Shown here: positions 9,628-17,827 of the stretch, in pieces | Layout: the number at the start of each line of letters is the position of its first letter | Numbering within the stretch: position 1 is the stretch's first letter | Made by a program: the position numbers and the translations under genes | Notes under the pieces: generated by a model | Seen by the model: the letters and a program-made list of their open reading frames with translations, nothing else | The model's database searches: none | What the model was told of the DNA's origin: nothing | Assembly: GCA_016703065.1 (NCBI GenBank) | Contig: JADJCU010000003.1 | Coordinates: 1 to 64,000 of the forward strand | From: a bacterium | Lineage (GTDB): Bacteria > Electryoneota > RPQS01 | Reading direction: 5' to 3' | Length of the DNA stretch: 64,000 nucleotides

Positions 9628-12437
9628 CGGAGATAGTGAACTTTGAGCGTGTTCTTTAGTGGACCGGCGTCAAGTGAAACAAAGTAGGTTCCTGAAGCCA
9701 AGTCTTGCGGGCTCCATGGAATTTCGTGCCTTCCCGCAGGTAGCTGGCCGAGATTGAGATCGGCAACAAGGCTTCCGGTGATTGAGTAGATGTTCAGCTC
9801 GACCGGGGATGTTTGGGGAAGCGCAAACACAAAGCGCGTTTCGTTATTGAACGGATTTGGATAGGCGGACAGAGAAAAGTCGTCCGGCAACGCACCAGTC
9901 GGGGACAGCAAGGATGATGTATCGACCCGAACGAGGACGGTGTCGGATATTGTGAATTGCGTGTCGGAAACAAGAATCGAGACAACGAAGTGACCGGTAT
10001 CGGCAAACAGGTGTGTTGCTTGCGGCAAGTCCGCGAACTGGACGCCGTCAACTTGCCAGCTAAAAGTGAGCGAGTCTTCATCCGGATCGCTGGCAGTCAC
10101 GCTGAAGTCCACAATTGCGCCGAGCTCGATGTGAAGCGGCGATGCAGGCGTGCGTTCGGAGATCACGGGTGGACGATTGCCGGGCAGCGAGTCCACGTGC
10201 AACGTCATAAACGAGCGACCGTGTGTGGCAGCGTGCAAGCGGCGGTTCTGTGGATCGAAAACGAGATCGTGGGTCGAGACAGGCGGCATGCCGCGTCCAA
10301 GCGGGGACCATGTGCCGCCATAGTCTGCACTCCAGAAGATTCCGAAGTCCGAGGCAACAAAGATGCGACTGGGATATTCCGGGTCGTAAAGTGCGTCGTT
10401 CAGCGGGACGTCAGGAAGGGCAGCGCCAAGTTCTTGCCACGATTGTCCAAAGTCGATCGTGCGGAAGAGGTGCGCGTTTTGTTCGGCGTTGCGATAGCCG
10501 GAAATCGTGAGTAGGGCTTCGTTGTCATTCGCAAAATGCGGCGTGATTCTCGTCACCCACCGTTCGGGAAGATCATCATCGATACGCGACCAGGAAGCGC
10601 CGCCATTGACCGTAACCCATACGTTAGCATCATCAGTTCCACAGTAAATGACCTGCGAATTCACGGGCGATACACCAATTGCCGTGATTGTGCCAAAGAC
10701 CAGAATACCCTGTCCGCCTCCGTCGGTTAAGTCGGGGCTTATGGGCGTCCAGCTTTGCGCACGATTGGTTGAACGATAGAGGCGTTCGGTGCCATAGTAC
10801 ACGATTTGCGGGTTTGATGGATCGAGGACAACCGGAGTGTTCCAGTTGCGGCGCTCAGCGTCGTCCACGCCATCTAAGGCCCAATCGAAACTGGTTCCGC
10901 CGTCGGAGCTGCGGCCTAACCCGCCGTACTGATACTCAGCATAGACGTAGTTATTGTTGGATGGATCGACAATAGTGTAGAAGCCATCACCGCCGTAAAT
11001 TCGTTCGAAGGAGTGCGGATCGCCGGAGAGGGAGCGCAGCGTACCATTATCTTGCGTTCCACCGTAGAGGCGGTGCGGCTGCTGCGCGTCGTAAGTTCCG
11101 GCATAGTATTGAATGACCGGGAAGTTGTTGAAGTCATCGAATGTGTTGCCGTTGTTCGTCGAGCGATAGAGGCCGCCGTCGCACCCAAGCCAAAAGCGGA
11201 AGGGCTGCTGCGGATCGAACCATAGGGCGTGGTGGTCAACATGAATGGCGCCGCCGCCGTTAAGCTCGCCGATAGCAGTCCACGTGGTCCCGCCGTTAGT
11301 CGAGCGGAACAGTTCGACGCCGAGCGCGAAGATCACGTCTTCGTCGTCGGGTCGCACGCGGATATTGCCAAAGTACCAGCCGAAGCTCGAAAAGATGTCC
11401 ATCAGTGGCTCGTCATTGACCTGCGTCCAGCTTTCGCCAGCGTCATTCGAGCGAAACAGGCCGAGGAAGTAGCCGGGATCGTCTGCGTAGATCGCGTACA
11501 AGACGCTGGGGTTCGACTGGGAAATTGCGAGTCCCACCCTGCCAACCTCATCACCGATCAGAGGCAGGCCGGAAGACAGGCGGGTCCAGGTTTCACCGCG
11601 GTTCACAGACTTATAGACTCCAGATCCTCGCCCTCCCACATATCGATGCTCGGGCCCGCGAATGCGTTGCCACGTGGCCGCATAGACGATGTTCGGGTCG
11701 GTCGGATGCACGACGACATCGCTGGCGCCTGTCGAATCATTGACAAAGAGCTTCTGAGTCCACGATTGTCCACCGTCCTCTGAAAGGTAAACTCCGCGCT
11801 CGCCTCCAGACGTGAAGAGTTCGCCCATGGAGGCGACCCAGATGTTGGTTGGGTCTTCGGGGTGCACGACGATGCGCGCGATGAAGCGGCTGTTGACGAG
11901 ACCGATGTTATTCCAAGTCGATCCGCCATTTGTGCTTTTGTAGATTCCTGAACCAAAATAGCTGTCGTTGGCGGAATTCGCTTCGCCAGTGCCGCAATAG
12001 ACAGTATTGGGGTTCGAGGGATCAATAGCGAGCGCCCCGATTGACGGCGTGGGAAAATCGTCTGTAATTGGAAACCAATTCAGACCGCCATCGGTAGTTT
12101 TGAAAACACCTCCAGCCGCACTCGCGATGTAAACGGTATTGTCGTCCGTGGGGTGGCCGACGATGTCCGTAAGTCGACCGCCGATATTGGTCGGACCACG
12201 CCGCACCCAGAAGGGGTCTTCGTCGAGTGTGTTGCGTCTCAGGCGCGCCGCTTGCTCGGCGCCGCGCAGGACTTTTTCCGGATCAAGATAGGGTTCCGGC
12301 CACGCGCGTTGGAGCATGAACCAGTCGGACGGATATGGTCCGTTATCGGTAGCTTCACGCTGAGGCTCGCTCATGAAGAGCAACCCAGCGGCGCCTGCGG
12401 CGCAAATTAGAAAAAGGACAAGATATAGGCTTTTCAT
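9624..12437 (-). CDS. Large secreted BNR/sortilin-type beta-propeller protein with PKD-like and sorting domains
   Basis: Intact at 937 residues. After a hydrophobic N-terminus (LYLVLFLICAAGAAGLLF), about 12 BNR-type repeats are visible (for example KTTDGGLNWFPI, KSTNGGSTWNNI, RSNDAGESWTQV, RTIDFGQSWQEL). This is the layout of VPS10/sortilin-like or Ycf48-like propellers. Near residues 790-850 is a PKD-like domain with DPDEDSLTFSWQVDG. The end is a sorting domain with YPNPFNNETRF and SGTYFVSLDAG. The likely role is surface-attached binding or glycan processing; the ligand is unknown. The strong SD-like GAGGTG sits about 7 bases before the ATG at 12437. Confidence 0.85.
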   Translation of the reverse strand: MKSLYLVLFLICAAGAAGLLFMSEPQREATDNGPYPSDWFMLQRAWPEPYLDPEKVLRGAEQAARLRRNTLDEDPFWVRRGPTNIGGRLTDIVGHPTDDNTVYIASAAGGVFKTTDGGLNWFPITDDFPTPSIGALAIDPSNPNTVYCGTGEANSANDSYFGSGIYKSTNGGSTWNNIGLVNSRFIARIVVHPEDPTNIWVASMGELFTSGGERGVYLSEDGGQSWTQKLFVNDSTGASDVVVHPTDPNIVYAATWQRIRGPEHRYVGGRGSGVYKSVNRGETWTRLSSGLPLIGDEVGRVGLAISQSNPSVLYAIYADDPGYFLGLFRSNDAGESWTQVNDEPLMDIFSSFGWYFGNIRVRPDDEDVIFALGVELFRSTNGGTTWTAIGELNGGGAIHVDHHALWFDPQQPFRFWLGCDGGLYRSTNNGNTFDDFNNFPVIQYYAGTYDAQQPHRLYGGTQDNGTLRSLSGDPHSFERIYGGDGFYTIVDPSNNNYVYAEYQYGGLGRSSDGGTSFDWALDGVDDAERRNWNTPVVLDPSNPQIVYYGTERLYRSTNRAQSWTPISPDLTDGGGQGILVFGTITAIGVSPVNSQVIYCGTDDANVWVTVNGGASWSRIDDDLPERWVTRITPHFANDNEALLTISGYRNAEQNAHLFRTIDFGQSWQELGAALPDVPLNDALYDPEYPSRIFVASDFGIFWSADYGGTWSPLGRGMPPVSTHDLVFDPQNRRLHAATHGRSFMTLHVDSLPGNRPPVISERTPASPLHIELGAIVDFSVTASDPDEDSLTFSWQVDGVQFADLPQATHLFADTGHFVVSILVSDTQFTISDTVLVRVDTSSLLSPTGALPDDFSLSAYPNPFNNETRFVFALPQTSPVELNIYSITGSLVADLNLGQLPAGRHEIPWSPQDLASGTYFVSLDAGPLKNTLKVHYLR

Positions 12438-12516
12438 GATGACACCTCGTGACGAAGAGCAGCGTCAAGGGAAGCGGGAAGGTGCTTTGCTATGCGGGGG
12501 ACAAAGGGTTGCTTAA

Positions 12517-13677
12517 TTGGGTTCCGGCAATTATATTGTCGCAAAGATCAGACATGGAGCGGATTTGCTGCCACGCGGAATTTCATTACGACCTGATTTC
12601 TTGGTGAACCTTGCGGCACTGTCGAGCAGTTACGCACTCTCGCATGTTGTCAAGCGTCCGCTGGTGTGGGGGTATCCGATCAGTATCATGATCGAGCCGA
12701 TCAGCCGCTGCAATTTGCAGTGTCCGCTGTGTCCGATCGGTGCGCGCGAATTGAAACGCGATTTGGGCGTGATGACGCTGGAGAATTTCAAGCGGATTCT
12801 CGACAATGTGGGCCGGTACGTGAAGGTCGTCGCGCTATGGAATCAGGGTGAGCCGACGATCAACGACCAATTGCCGGAGATGATTGCGGAAGCGACACGG
12901 CGCGGGATCTATTCGATGGTCTCGACCAACGGGATGCTGCTGCACCGCCGGAATCTTATTCCGCGTCTGCTCGATGCGGGGCTTGGTGAACTAATTTTCT
13001 CGATTGACGGGCTAACGCCAGACAGTTACAAGATCTATCGCATCGGGGGCGAACTTGACGTTGTCGTTGCGAATATGCTCGAGTTTCGGCGGCAGCGCAA
13101 TGCACGGGTCAGCAAGCGGCCGAAGATGATCATGCAATGGCTGCCGATGAAGCACAACCAGCACGAGATCCCGTACTTGCGAGCTAAAGCCAAAGCGTGG
13201 GGCGCGGACTCGGTTGAGATTAAGACGGCGCAGATATATACGGACGATCAGGCGATGCAGTATTTGCCGGACGCCGAGGAATTGCGGCGCTATCAGCGAG
13301 TCGGTGACCGTTGGGACACCAAGCGGCGTTATCAGTCGTGCAAGCGGCTGTGGTTTTCGACGATGATCGACTGGAACGGCAATGTGGTTCCGTGCTGCTT
13401 TGACAAAGACGAGCAATACCTGATGGGCAACGCACTGACGCAGGATTTTCGCGACATCTGGCACGGCGAAAGATACAACGCATTCCGCACGAAGCTCATC
13501 ACGCAGGGGCGCGTCGAAGAGATGTGCCGCAACTGTACCGAAGGTCTAAAGAGCTACTACATTCCGCTTGACAAACTCGAAGCGCTGGCACCGCCGGAGA
13601 TTCCGCCGGTGCCGCCGGAGAACATGCCCAAGCAGCCGGACTACTCGGATATTTTTGATTTGCCGGTCAAGGAGTGA
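12517..13677 (+). CDS. Radical SAM protein with SPASM-type C-terminal domain
   Basis: The [4Fe-4S] radical SAM motif CNLQCPLC is at residues 65-72, followed by the GEP motif (LWNQGEPT). The C-terminal part has further cysteines in CKRLWFS, VVPCCFDKDE and MCRNCTEG, as in SPASM domains that carry auxiliary clusters. About 386 residues. Such proteins modify peptides, sugars or cofactors; no precursor peptide is seen next to it. The start is a TTG at 12517, the first codon after an in-frame stop. It is divergent from the BNR gene and overlaps the glycosylase gene tail-to-tail by 37 bp. Confidence 0.85.
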   Translation: MGSGNYIVAKIRHGADLLPRGISLRPDFLVNLAALSSSYALSHVVKRPLVWGYPISIMIEPISRCNLQCPLCPIGARELKRDLGVMTLENFKRILDNVGRYVKVVALWNQGEPTINDQLPEMIAEATRRGIYSMVSTNGMLLHRRNLIPRLLDAGLGELIFSIDGLTPDSYKIYRIGGELDVVVANMLEFRRQRNARVSKRPKMIMQWLPMKHNQHEIPYLRAKAKAWGADSVEIKTAQIYTDDQAMQYLPDAEELRRYQRVGDRWDTKRRYQSCKRLWFSTMIDWNGNVVPCCFDKDEQYLMGNALTQDFRDIWHGERYNAFRTKLITQGRVEEMCRNCTEGLKSYYIPLDKLEALAPPEIPPVPPENMPKQPDYSDIFDLPVKE

Positions 13678-14291
13678 GGCTTCGCCGTTGCGTTGAGCGC
13701 TTTTGTTCCGCTTATGCTTGGGCTATCGGGATCGAAGAAGCGCCAGAGGTGATTTCTGGCTTTGCTGATGCCGATGCGCGGGGTGCAGACGACGCTGTAC
13801 GGTGCGCCCGCGATGACCTCGATTTTGTCGCCGATCATCGACTCGTTGAGGTCCAGCGTGATGCCGAGGGCGCGGGATAGATTACCGGGGCCGCTCAGGA
13901 GCTTCTGAGTTTCGACGTCGCCGCGGCGTCTGCGCATGGAGCCGAGGCCTTCGAGGGGTTCGGCGGAGCGAATCAACACGGCACCGCAATGTTTACGGTC
14001 AGTCGTGAAGTTAAGACAAACGTGAACGCCGTAGCTTCGGTAAACGTAGATGTGGCCGAAGCTGTCGTGCATGATCGCGGAGCGGGCGGTGCGGCGGAAG
14101 CCGTGGGAGGATTCGTCATCGGTGTAGGCCTCGACCTCAACGATCCGGACAAGGGCCGAGCGATAGCGCAGGAGGCAGCCGATCAGGTCCGGGGCGACGC
14201 GGAGGGTCGGTTGTGCGAAAAAGTCGGGGCCTAGAAGGTGGCCGGGCCGCTTGACAAAAGCCTCTGAATTCTGTATAGTTGGGTTTCCCAA
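13641..14291 (-). CDS. 3-methyladenine DNA glycosylase (AAG/MPG family)
   Basis: Base-excision repair enzyme removing alkylated purines. It has the family's core: RIVEVEAYTDDESSHGFRR with the catalytic Glu, IYVYRSYGVHVCLNF, GAVLIRSAEPLEG, LLSGPGNLSRALGI and the C-terminal PRIGISKARNHLWRF. Length is about 205-215 residues, normal. The first in-frame codon is a TTG at 14291, which lies inside the tRNA-Thr promoter region on the opposite strand, so the true start may be further in. The 3' end overlaps the radical SAM gene. Confidence 0.88.
   Translation of the reverse strand: MGNPTIQNSEAFVKRPGHLLGPDFFAQPTLRVAPDLIGCLLRYRSALVRIVEVEAYTDDESSHGFRRTARSAIMHDSFGHIYVYRSYGVHVCLNFTTDRKHCGAVLIRSAEPLEGLGSMRRRRGDVETQKLLSGPGNLSRALGITLDLNESMIGDKIEVIAGAPYSVVCTPRIGISKARNHLWRFFDPDSPSISGTKALNATAKPHSLTGKSKISE
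14251..14279 (+). promoter_or_regulatory. Sigma70-type promoter for tRNA-Thr
   Basis: TTGACA at 14251-14256, a 17-bp spacer, and TATAGT at 14274-14279. The tRNA begins 23 bp downstream of the -10 box. A full -35 and near-full -10 at ideal spacing make this a strong stable-RNA promoter. Confidence 0.75.
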
Positions 14292-14301
14292 GCGATATCC
14301 C

Positions 14302-14374
14302 GCCGCTGTAGCTCAGTTGGTAGAGCAGCTGATTCGTAATCAGCAGGTCAACGGTTCGAGTCCGTTCAGCGGCT
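14302..14374 (+). tRNA. tRNA-Thr (anticodon CGT)
   Basis: A full cloverleaf can be drawn. The acceptor arms are GCCGCTG and CAGCGGC. The D stem GCTC/GAGC, the anticodon arm GCTGA-TTCGTAA-TCAGC with anticodon CGT, and the T arm AACGG-TTCGAGT-CCGTT are all present. CCA is not encoded. It marks the left border of the accessory region. Confidence 0.95.
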
Positions 14375-14377
14375 CTT

Positions 14378-14410
14378 AAAAAACAGGTACTTAGTTGCCT
14401 GTTTTTCTGT
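14378..14410 (+). terminator. Rho-independent terminator after tRNA-Thr
   Basis: A stem AAACAGG / CCTGTTT with a loop of about 10 nt, followed by TTTCTGTTT. It sits 3 bp behind the tRNA. The stretch from here to 14698 contains no gene that I can support, only the tandem repeat listed separately. Confidence 0.75.
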
Positions 14411-14498
14411 TTCTGTGCTGACCCGGCTTACTACTGCTTCTTACCGGGTACGGCCCAAGCAAGTTAATATAACCAAATTGGATAAGAGAGGAAAGCCA

Positions 14499-14568
14499 GC
14501 CAGCGTGGACGCTGGACCCGTTGCCGCTGGCGCGCCAGCGTGGACGCTGGACCCATTGGCGCTGGCGC
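14499..14568 (+). repeat. Two tandem 35-bp units, each with a perfect palindrome
   Basis: The units at 14499-14533 and 14534-14568 differ at only two positions. Each contains CCAGCGTGGACGCTGG, a perfect 7-bp inverted repeat around GG, followed by a second GC-rich half-palindrome. They are non-coding and REP-like in character. They lie at the tRNA-proximal edge of the accessory region. Confidence 0.8.
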
Positions 14569-14698
14569 GCTGCGTCTTAGGTGTAGGGGCGGAAAACAGA
14601 ACGGCGGCCCGATGGGGTCGCCGTTTTGTAATTAGAGAGAAGTGGCGGTTAGTTTCAGTCGTTTCGGCGGTGGCGCATGAGATGTCAGGCGTTGATGT

Positions 14699-15157
14699 TC
14701 AATGCTCTCGCGGGGAACGGGGCATCCGCAGCGGATGCCGCCGGGGGAAAATGTCTATTTCACCGCATCCACCGGGTCCGGGATAGATATGGAAGTTGCA
14801 GCTGTCAGGTCTATCTTCGTACCAGAAAAAGAACTGATGCGTAAAACCTAGTGCCGTTGTGGTACTGTTAGGATTAAAGTCAATGAGAAACACCGTTTGG
14901 TCTGCGTTATCAATCGTGTCATGCGCAGAATTCCAAGTTAACGGGACACCTTCTAGGCCAACAGGTGTACAGAGTTCATTTGGCCCCCAGCTATTATTGC
15001 GCCACAATCGACTCATGAAGTCGATGAAGTAACGACCAACACTATGCAGTCCCGGTGGTGCTACACCGTATCGTGGCTGAGAATAGCTTCCTAGGCCGGG
15101 CCCAAACTCAATGAATCTCGTATTTGTAAAGGAATCGCTTTCCAATATTTGTTTCAT
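14699..15157 (-). CDS. Hypothetical protein bracketed by inverted palindromic repeats
   Basis: An open frame of about 152 residues from the ATG at 15157 (GGAG just upstream). The body is rich in Phe, Trp, Gly and Asn (YFIDFMSRLWRNNSWGPNE, FFFWYEDRPDSCNFHIYPG), as in extracytoplasmic or phage/Rhs-like proteins. I see no signal peptide and recognise no family. The last 15 codons are read through the palindromic repeat at 14717-14743, so the native end has probably been replaced. It may be the remnant 3' part of a larger gene. Confidence 0.4.
   Translation of the reverse strand: MKQILESDSFTNTRFIEFGPGLGSYSQPRYGVAPPGLHSVGRYFIDFMSRLWRNNSWGPNELCTPVGLEGVPLTWNSAHDTIDNADQTVFLIDFNPNSTTTALGFTHQFFFWYEDRPDSCNFHIYPGPGGCGEIDIFPRRHPLRMPRSPREH
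14717..14743 (+). repeat. REP-like palindromic repeat, copy 1
   Basis: A 27-bp unit beginning ACGGGGCATCC and ending GATGCCGCCG. The core GCATCCGCAGCGGATGC is a near-perfect palindrome. It is identical, in inverted orientation, to 15171-15197. Confidence 0.8.
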
Positions 15158-15170
15158 CTCCACATTCCCA

Positions 15171-15197
15171 CGGCGGCATCCGCTGCGGATGCCCCGT
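15171..15197 (-). repeat. REP-like palindromic repeat, copy 2 (inverted)
   Basis: The exact reverse complement of 14717-14743 over 27 bp. It lies just upstream of the start of the 152-residue hypothetical gene. The two copies therefore enclose a unit of about 0.48 kb. Confidence 0.8.
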
Positions 15198-15286
15198 ATT
15201 AAGGGGATAGGCCTGCGAACCAGATTGTGATTGGTCCCTGCTGCTCGCCGGCAAACCAGTCGCGGGCACTCGACCACGGATAGAGA

Positions 15287-15328
15287 ACGGGGCACCTGCA
15301 GGTGCTTGTGAAGCACGCAGTGCCGCCG
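15287..15328 (+). repeat. REP-like palindromic repeat, variant copy 3
   Basis: Same outer arms as copies 1 and 2 (ACGGGGCA ... TGCCGCCG) but a different centre: a perfect GCACCTGCAGGTGC palindrome followed by GTGCTTGTGAAGCAC. It abuts the 150-bp repeat at 15339. Confidence 0.65.
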
Positions 15329-15350
15329 GGGGAAAGAATCAACGCACCCG

Positions 15351-15485
15351 AAAAACGAACAAACCCTACCCGCGGTGTTTCAGCGAATAGGGTCTTAGAT
15401 TTTGCTTCCATTCCGTCCAACCTTTCGTGAAGGCCGTCCGTGATTGTCTTGGACGAAAAGTAGGTCAGACAAACTTGAGAGTCAA
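15351..15485 (-). ncRNA. Candidate small RNA or leader RNA, copy 1 (inside 150-bp repeat 15339-15488)
   Basis: Read on the minus strand there is TTGACT (15480-15485), a 17-bp spacer and TACTTT (15457-15462). A transcript of about 100 nt would follow. It would have a small hairpin around CCTTCACGAAAGG and end in an 11-bp hairpin (arms 15383-15393 and 15363-15373, two G-U pairs) with the tail TTTGTTCGTTTTT. The repeated block ends a few bases outside the -35 box and about 12 bases past the T-tract, so the unit of duplication matches a transcription unit. It also contains a short frame starting MEAKSKTLFAETPRVGF; a coding or leader-peptide role cannot be excluded. The integrase gene lies upstream on the same strand. 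Confidence 0.45.
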
Positions 15486-15512
15486 GAGTCATGGCGGCAT
15501 GATTTGAGCCAA

Positions 15513-16631
15513 TTACTTAACGAGAAGTTCCATGCTGTGATGCACAGCCCGTAGTATATTGGTAGTAAATTCGCCGACCTCCTGCGTTGTTTTCTTGCGC
15601 CGTAGTATGGCCTCAATGTCTTCCATGCTGAAGGCAGCATAGTCCTGCATAGTCGTCGTGATCGACTTGTGCCGCAGCATTCGACTTACTACAGCAAGCG
15701 GTACGCCTTCCAGCAGGTGGTTGACTGCGAAGCTGTCGCGACAGTTGTGCAGCTTCAGACGGCGAACGCCTGCACGTACGACGGCGTCGTTCCAGCAGGC
15801 TGCGACGTGCCCCGAGTCCGCTGAATAGACGAACACGCGACCGGACGCCTTCCAGCCGAGCAGATCCAGCAATTCCTCAAGTTCCGCCGTAAGTGGAACC
15901 GTGTCGGCGCGATGCGCTTTCGTGGTCTCTGGTGCCAGAAAGATGAGTCTGGTTCGACGATCCACTTGGCCCCAGTCGAGCACCAGAGACTCGCGCTTGC
16001 GCATACCCGTGAGGAACAGGAACGCGAGATACAAGCCAAACGGCTGATCGTTAATGTGAATCCCCATCGCGGCACTGACCAGCCGAGATGCTTCGTCCGG
16101 TGAATAAAAGTCCCGGTGCTTAGGCGCCGGGGCTCTGAGTTTCGGGACATCCGGAACCGCCCAGGCGCGCAGGTCGAAATGTCTCTTCGCCCAGCGCAGG
16201 AAAGCGGCCAGATTTCTCAAATGAATGTTGATCGTGGCGTTCGACGTGACGCGCTTGCTCTTGACAAGATAGTCCGTGAATGCCTGCACCTCTTCCCTCC
16301 CCACGCCGGTGACGCCGATGTTGCCAGTCACTTCGATGAATTGGCGTAGCGTGGACTCGTGCAACGGCCTTGTGCGCGGCGACCATTCAGCGCTACGGCG
16401 CTCCAAGTAGAGATTCGCAACGTCCGCGAGACGTTGCCGGACGGCCGGCTGCAACTTCGCGAATGGTTTGCCGCCGTTCGCGATCGCAACCTCAACCGAC
16501 TTCAGTACCTCCATCGCCTGGCGTTTGCTCTGGCATTTTGTGTTGAACGCCTTCCACCGGCCATCGCGCAAACGCACCTGGCCATACCAGAACTCGCCGG
16601 ACTTCAGCTTGCGCTTGTAGAGGGAGGACAT
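15513..16631 (-). CDS. Tyrosine recombinase / phage-type integrase
   Basis: 372 residues, intact. The N-terminal part (SSLYKRKLKSGEFWYGQVRL) resembles an arm-type DNA-binding domain, and the middle is a core-binding SAM-like domain. The catalytic domain shows the Arg in LFLTGMRKRESL, a Lys in TTKAHRADTVPLT, HNCRDSFA (HxxR), LRHKS, and the nucleophile Tyr in MQDYAAFS. The likely role is excision and integration of the accessory region. A perfect 10-bp palindrome GACAATTGTC at 16638-16647, directly before the ATG, could be an operator. The 150-bp repeat lies 24 bp downstream. Confidence 0.9.
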   Translation of the reverse strand: MSSLYKRKLKSGEFWYGQVRLRDGRWKAFNTKCQSKRQAMEVLKSVEVAIANGGKPFAKLQPAVRQRLADVANLYLERRSAEWSPRTRPLHESTLRQFIEVTGNIGVTGVGREEVQAFTDYLVKSKRVTSNATINIHLRNLAAFLRWAKRHFDLRAWAVPDVPKLRAPAPKHRDFYSPDEASRLVSAAMGIHINDQPFGLYLAFLFLTGMRKRESLVLDWGQVDRRTRLIFLAPETTKAHRADTVPLTAELEELLDLLGWKASGRVFVYSADSGHVAACWNDAVVRAGVRRLKLHNCRDSFAVNHLLEGVPLAVVSRMLRHKSITTTMQDYAAFSMEDIEAILRRKKTTQEVGEFTTNILRAVHHSMELLVK

Positions 16632-16859
16632 CGTTTAGACAATTGTCGCACTGGAAGGTCGACGGCGATTAAGGGGCTTTGCCTTGGAATTCATCATCGG
16701 AAATCCGTGGCATAATGTTTATATTACAGTTAAGAGTATTTCCGGAGCCGAATGGGTATTGACAACCTCTCACTGGTGTGTTATCTTATGGTCAATGGGC
16801 GATGAGCTCAGGGAAACGGTGACCGTTGGGAGAGGTGGCGTATGCTACCTCTTCGCGTA

Positions 16860-17253
16860 TCAGACCGGATAGAGCTTCAGCCCGTGATCACGACGGCGAC
16901 GGTCTTTTTGGAAAATTCGTTCAGACGTACAGTCCATGAAAGTACGTTCGCGCATATCCATCTCGACGGTCAAGTGACCATATTCGCGAAGCACGGCCTT
17001 GCGGAGGGGATTCGCCACCATATCGACAATTTCGAGGCCATGCTGCCCATCGCTCTTCGAATAGAACCGACTGTTGATGATTACCGCAGCAAGGCTGAAG
17101 TATGGATCAGGAGCTGACATGCTGTTTCCTGCAAGCGACGAAGTTCCGCACTCGTCCATGAAGACAAGCTCAGTGTAGTCGGGATCATAGTCAACGTTCG
17201 CCTGCAATAGTCCGCCTGAAAGGGCGGATTTCGCATTTTCGGAAGAGGTCACT
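16860..17253 (-). pseudogene. DUF3800 family gene with internal deletion
   Basis: The N-terminal signature of DUF3800 (an RNase H-like fold often found on mobile elements) is seen as ELVFMDECGTSSL and DPYFSLAAVIINSRFY. It passes directly into the family's C-terminal signature HGLEIVDMVANPLRKAVL and ends GLKLYPV. The central part of the fold, roughly 100 residues in usual members, is missing without loss of frame. It is therefore probably a non-functional remnant. The start is unclear: a GTG near 17253 follows the stop of the preceding gene. 16632-16859 holds no gene I can support. Confidence 0.55.
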
Positions 17254-17266
17254 TTGCGATCAGTAC

Positions 17267-17632
17267 TTAATGCAACTGTTCCGGGTGCTTCCGCTCCCAT
17301 TCCTTCATCCTTTGCGAGTCCTCTGCCTTCCGTCGCTGATTGTATTCCCAAGCGTTGTAGATTTCCTCTACACGTTCACGAGTCCAGTCGACCGAATGGT
17401 CAGGAGGGCGATTCCAGAGCGTTTCCTCGGGATTCAGTGCACGCTCTATCGCTTCAACGAGATCAAATGTATCTTGATCGTCAACTCGTTTCTTATGGGT
17501 GTGAAAGATCACGCCCAGAGTTCCATCTGGCGTACTACATTCAGAGAACTTTATCGGATATCCCGATACTATGCGCTCAAACTGCAGTTGGCGAAAGTTG
17601 ATCCGCCAACGACCAACCTTACGTGAGTTCAT
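17267..17632 (-). CDS. Hypothetical protein, accessory region
   Basis: 121 residues, no family recognised. The N-terminal half (RWRINFRQLQFERIVSGYPIKFSECSTPDGTL) looks like mixed beta-strands. The C-terminal half is strongly helical and charged (TRERVEEIYNAWEYNQRRKAEDSQRMKEWERKHPE). No signal peptide or membrane segment. It precedes the DUF3800 remnant on the same strand and may belong with it. Function unknown. Confidence 0.5.
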   Translation of the reverse strand: MNSRKVGRWRINFRQLQFERIVSGYPIKFSECSTPDGTLGVIFHTHKKRVDDQDTFDLVEAIERALNPEETLWNRPPDHSVDWTRERVEEIYNAWEYNQRRKAEDSQRMKEWERKHPEQLH

Positions 17633-17813
17633 TGGTCTCGTTTTCTCCTACTTCCCGCCAGTAAATCGGTCCCGCTTCCCGAAGCATGATCTCAAATCTC
17701 GTGAGCGCAATTTGCACTCGATTTTTCAGACTTGCAAGCAATGGATTACGGCTAACCGTTGATTTTGGCCAAAGAAAAAGGCCGCCGGGAGGCAGCCTTT
17801 CGTCTGCAGTCAA
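17619..17813 (-). CDS. Possible small protein overlapping the next gene
   Basis: A 64-residue frame overlapping the 121-residue gene by 14 bp. Only the C-terminal part (SLKNRVQIALTRFEIMLREAGPIYWREVGENETNELT split over two helices) looks protein-like. The first residues are read through a terminator, so if real it starts further in. No family recognised. Confidence 0.25.
   Translation of the reverse strand: MTADERLPPGGLFLWPKSTVSRNPLLASLKNRVQIALTRFEIMLREAGPIYWREVGENETNELT
17770..17800 (-). terminator. Rho-independent terminator
   Basis: On the minus strand AAAGGCTGCC pairs with GGCGGCCTTT (one G-U) around a TCCC loop and is followed by TTCTTT. It serves the membrane-protein gene that ends at 17828. 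Confidence 0.75.
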
Positions 17814-17827
17814 TCGATGTCATTTGG

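Noticed and set aside
15199..15492. A 97-residue protein covering the left 150-bp repeat and beyond
   Set aside because: The same frame has a TAG in the right copy, and the second half is read through a palindromic repeat; only the short inner frame could be coding.
16759..16856. A plus-strand TTGACA - 17 bp - TATCTT promoter followed by a GAGGTGGC/GCTACCTC hairpin, suggesting a small RNA between integrase and DUF3800 remnant
   Set aside because: No T-tract follows the hairpin, the -10 is weak, and no second copy or gene context supports it.
16842..17117. Plus-strand frame of 91 residues opposite the DUF3800 remnant
   Set aside because: It has no protein-like features and lies opposite a recognisable family.
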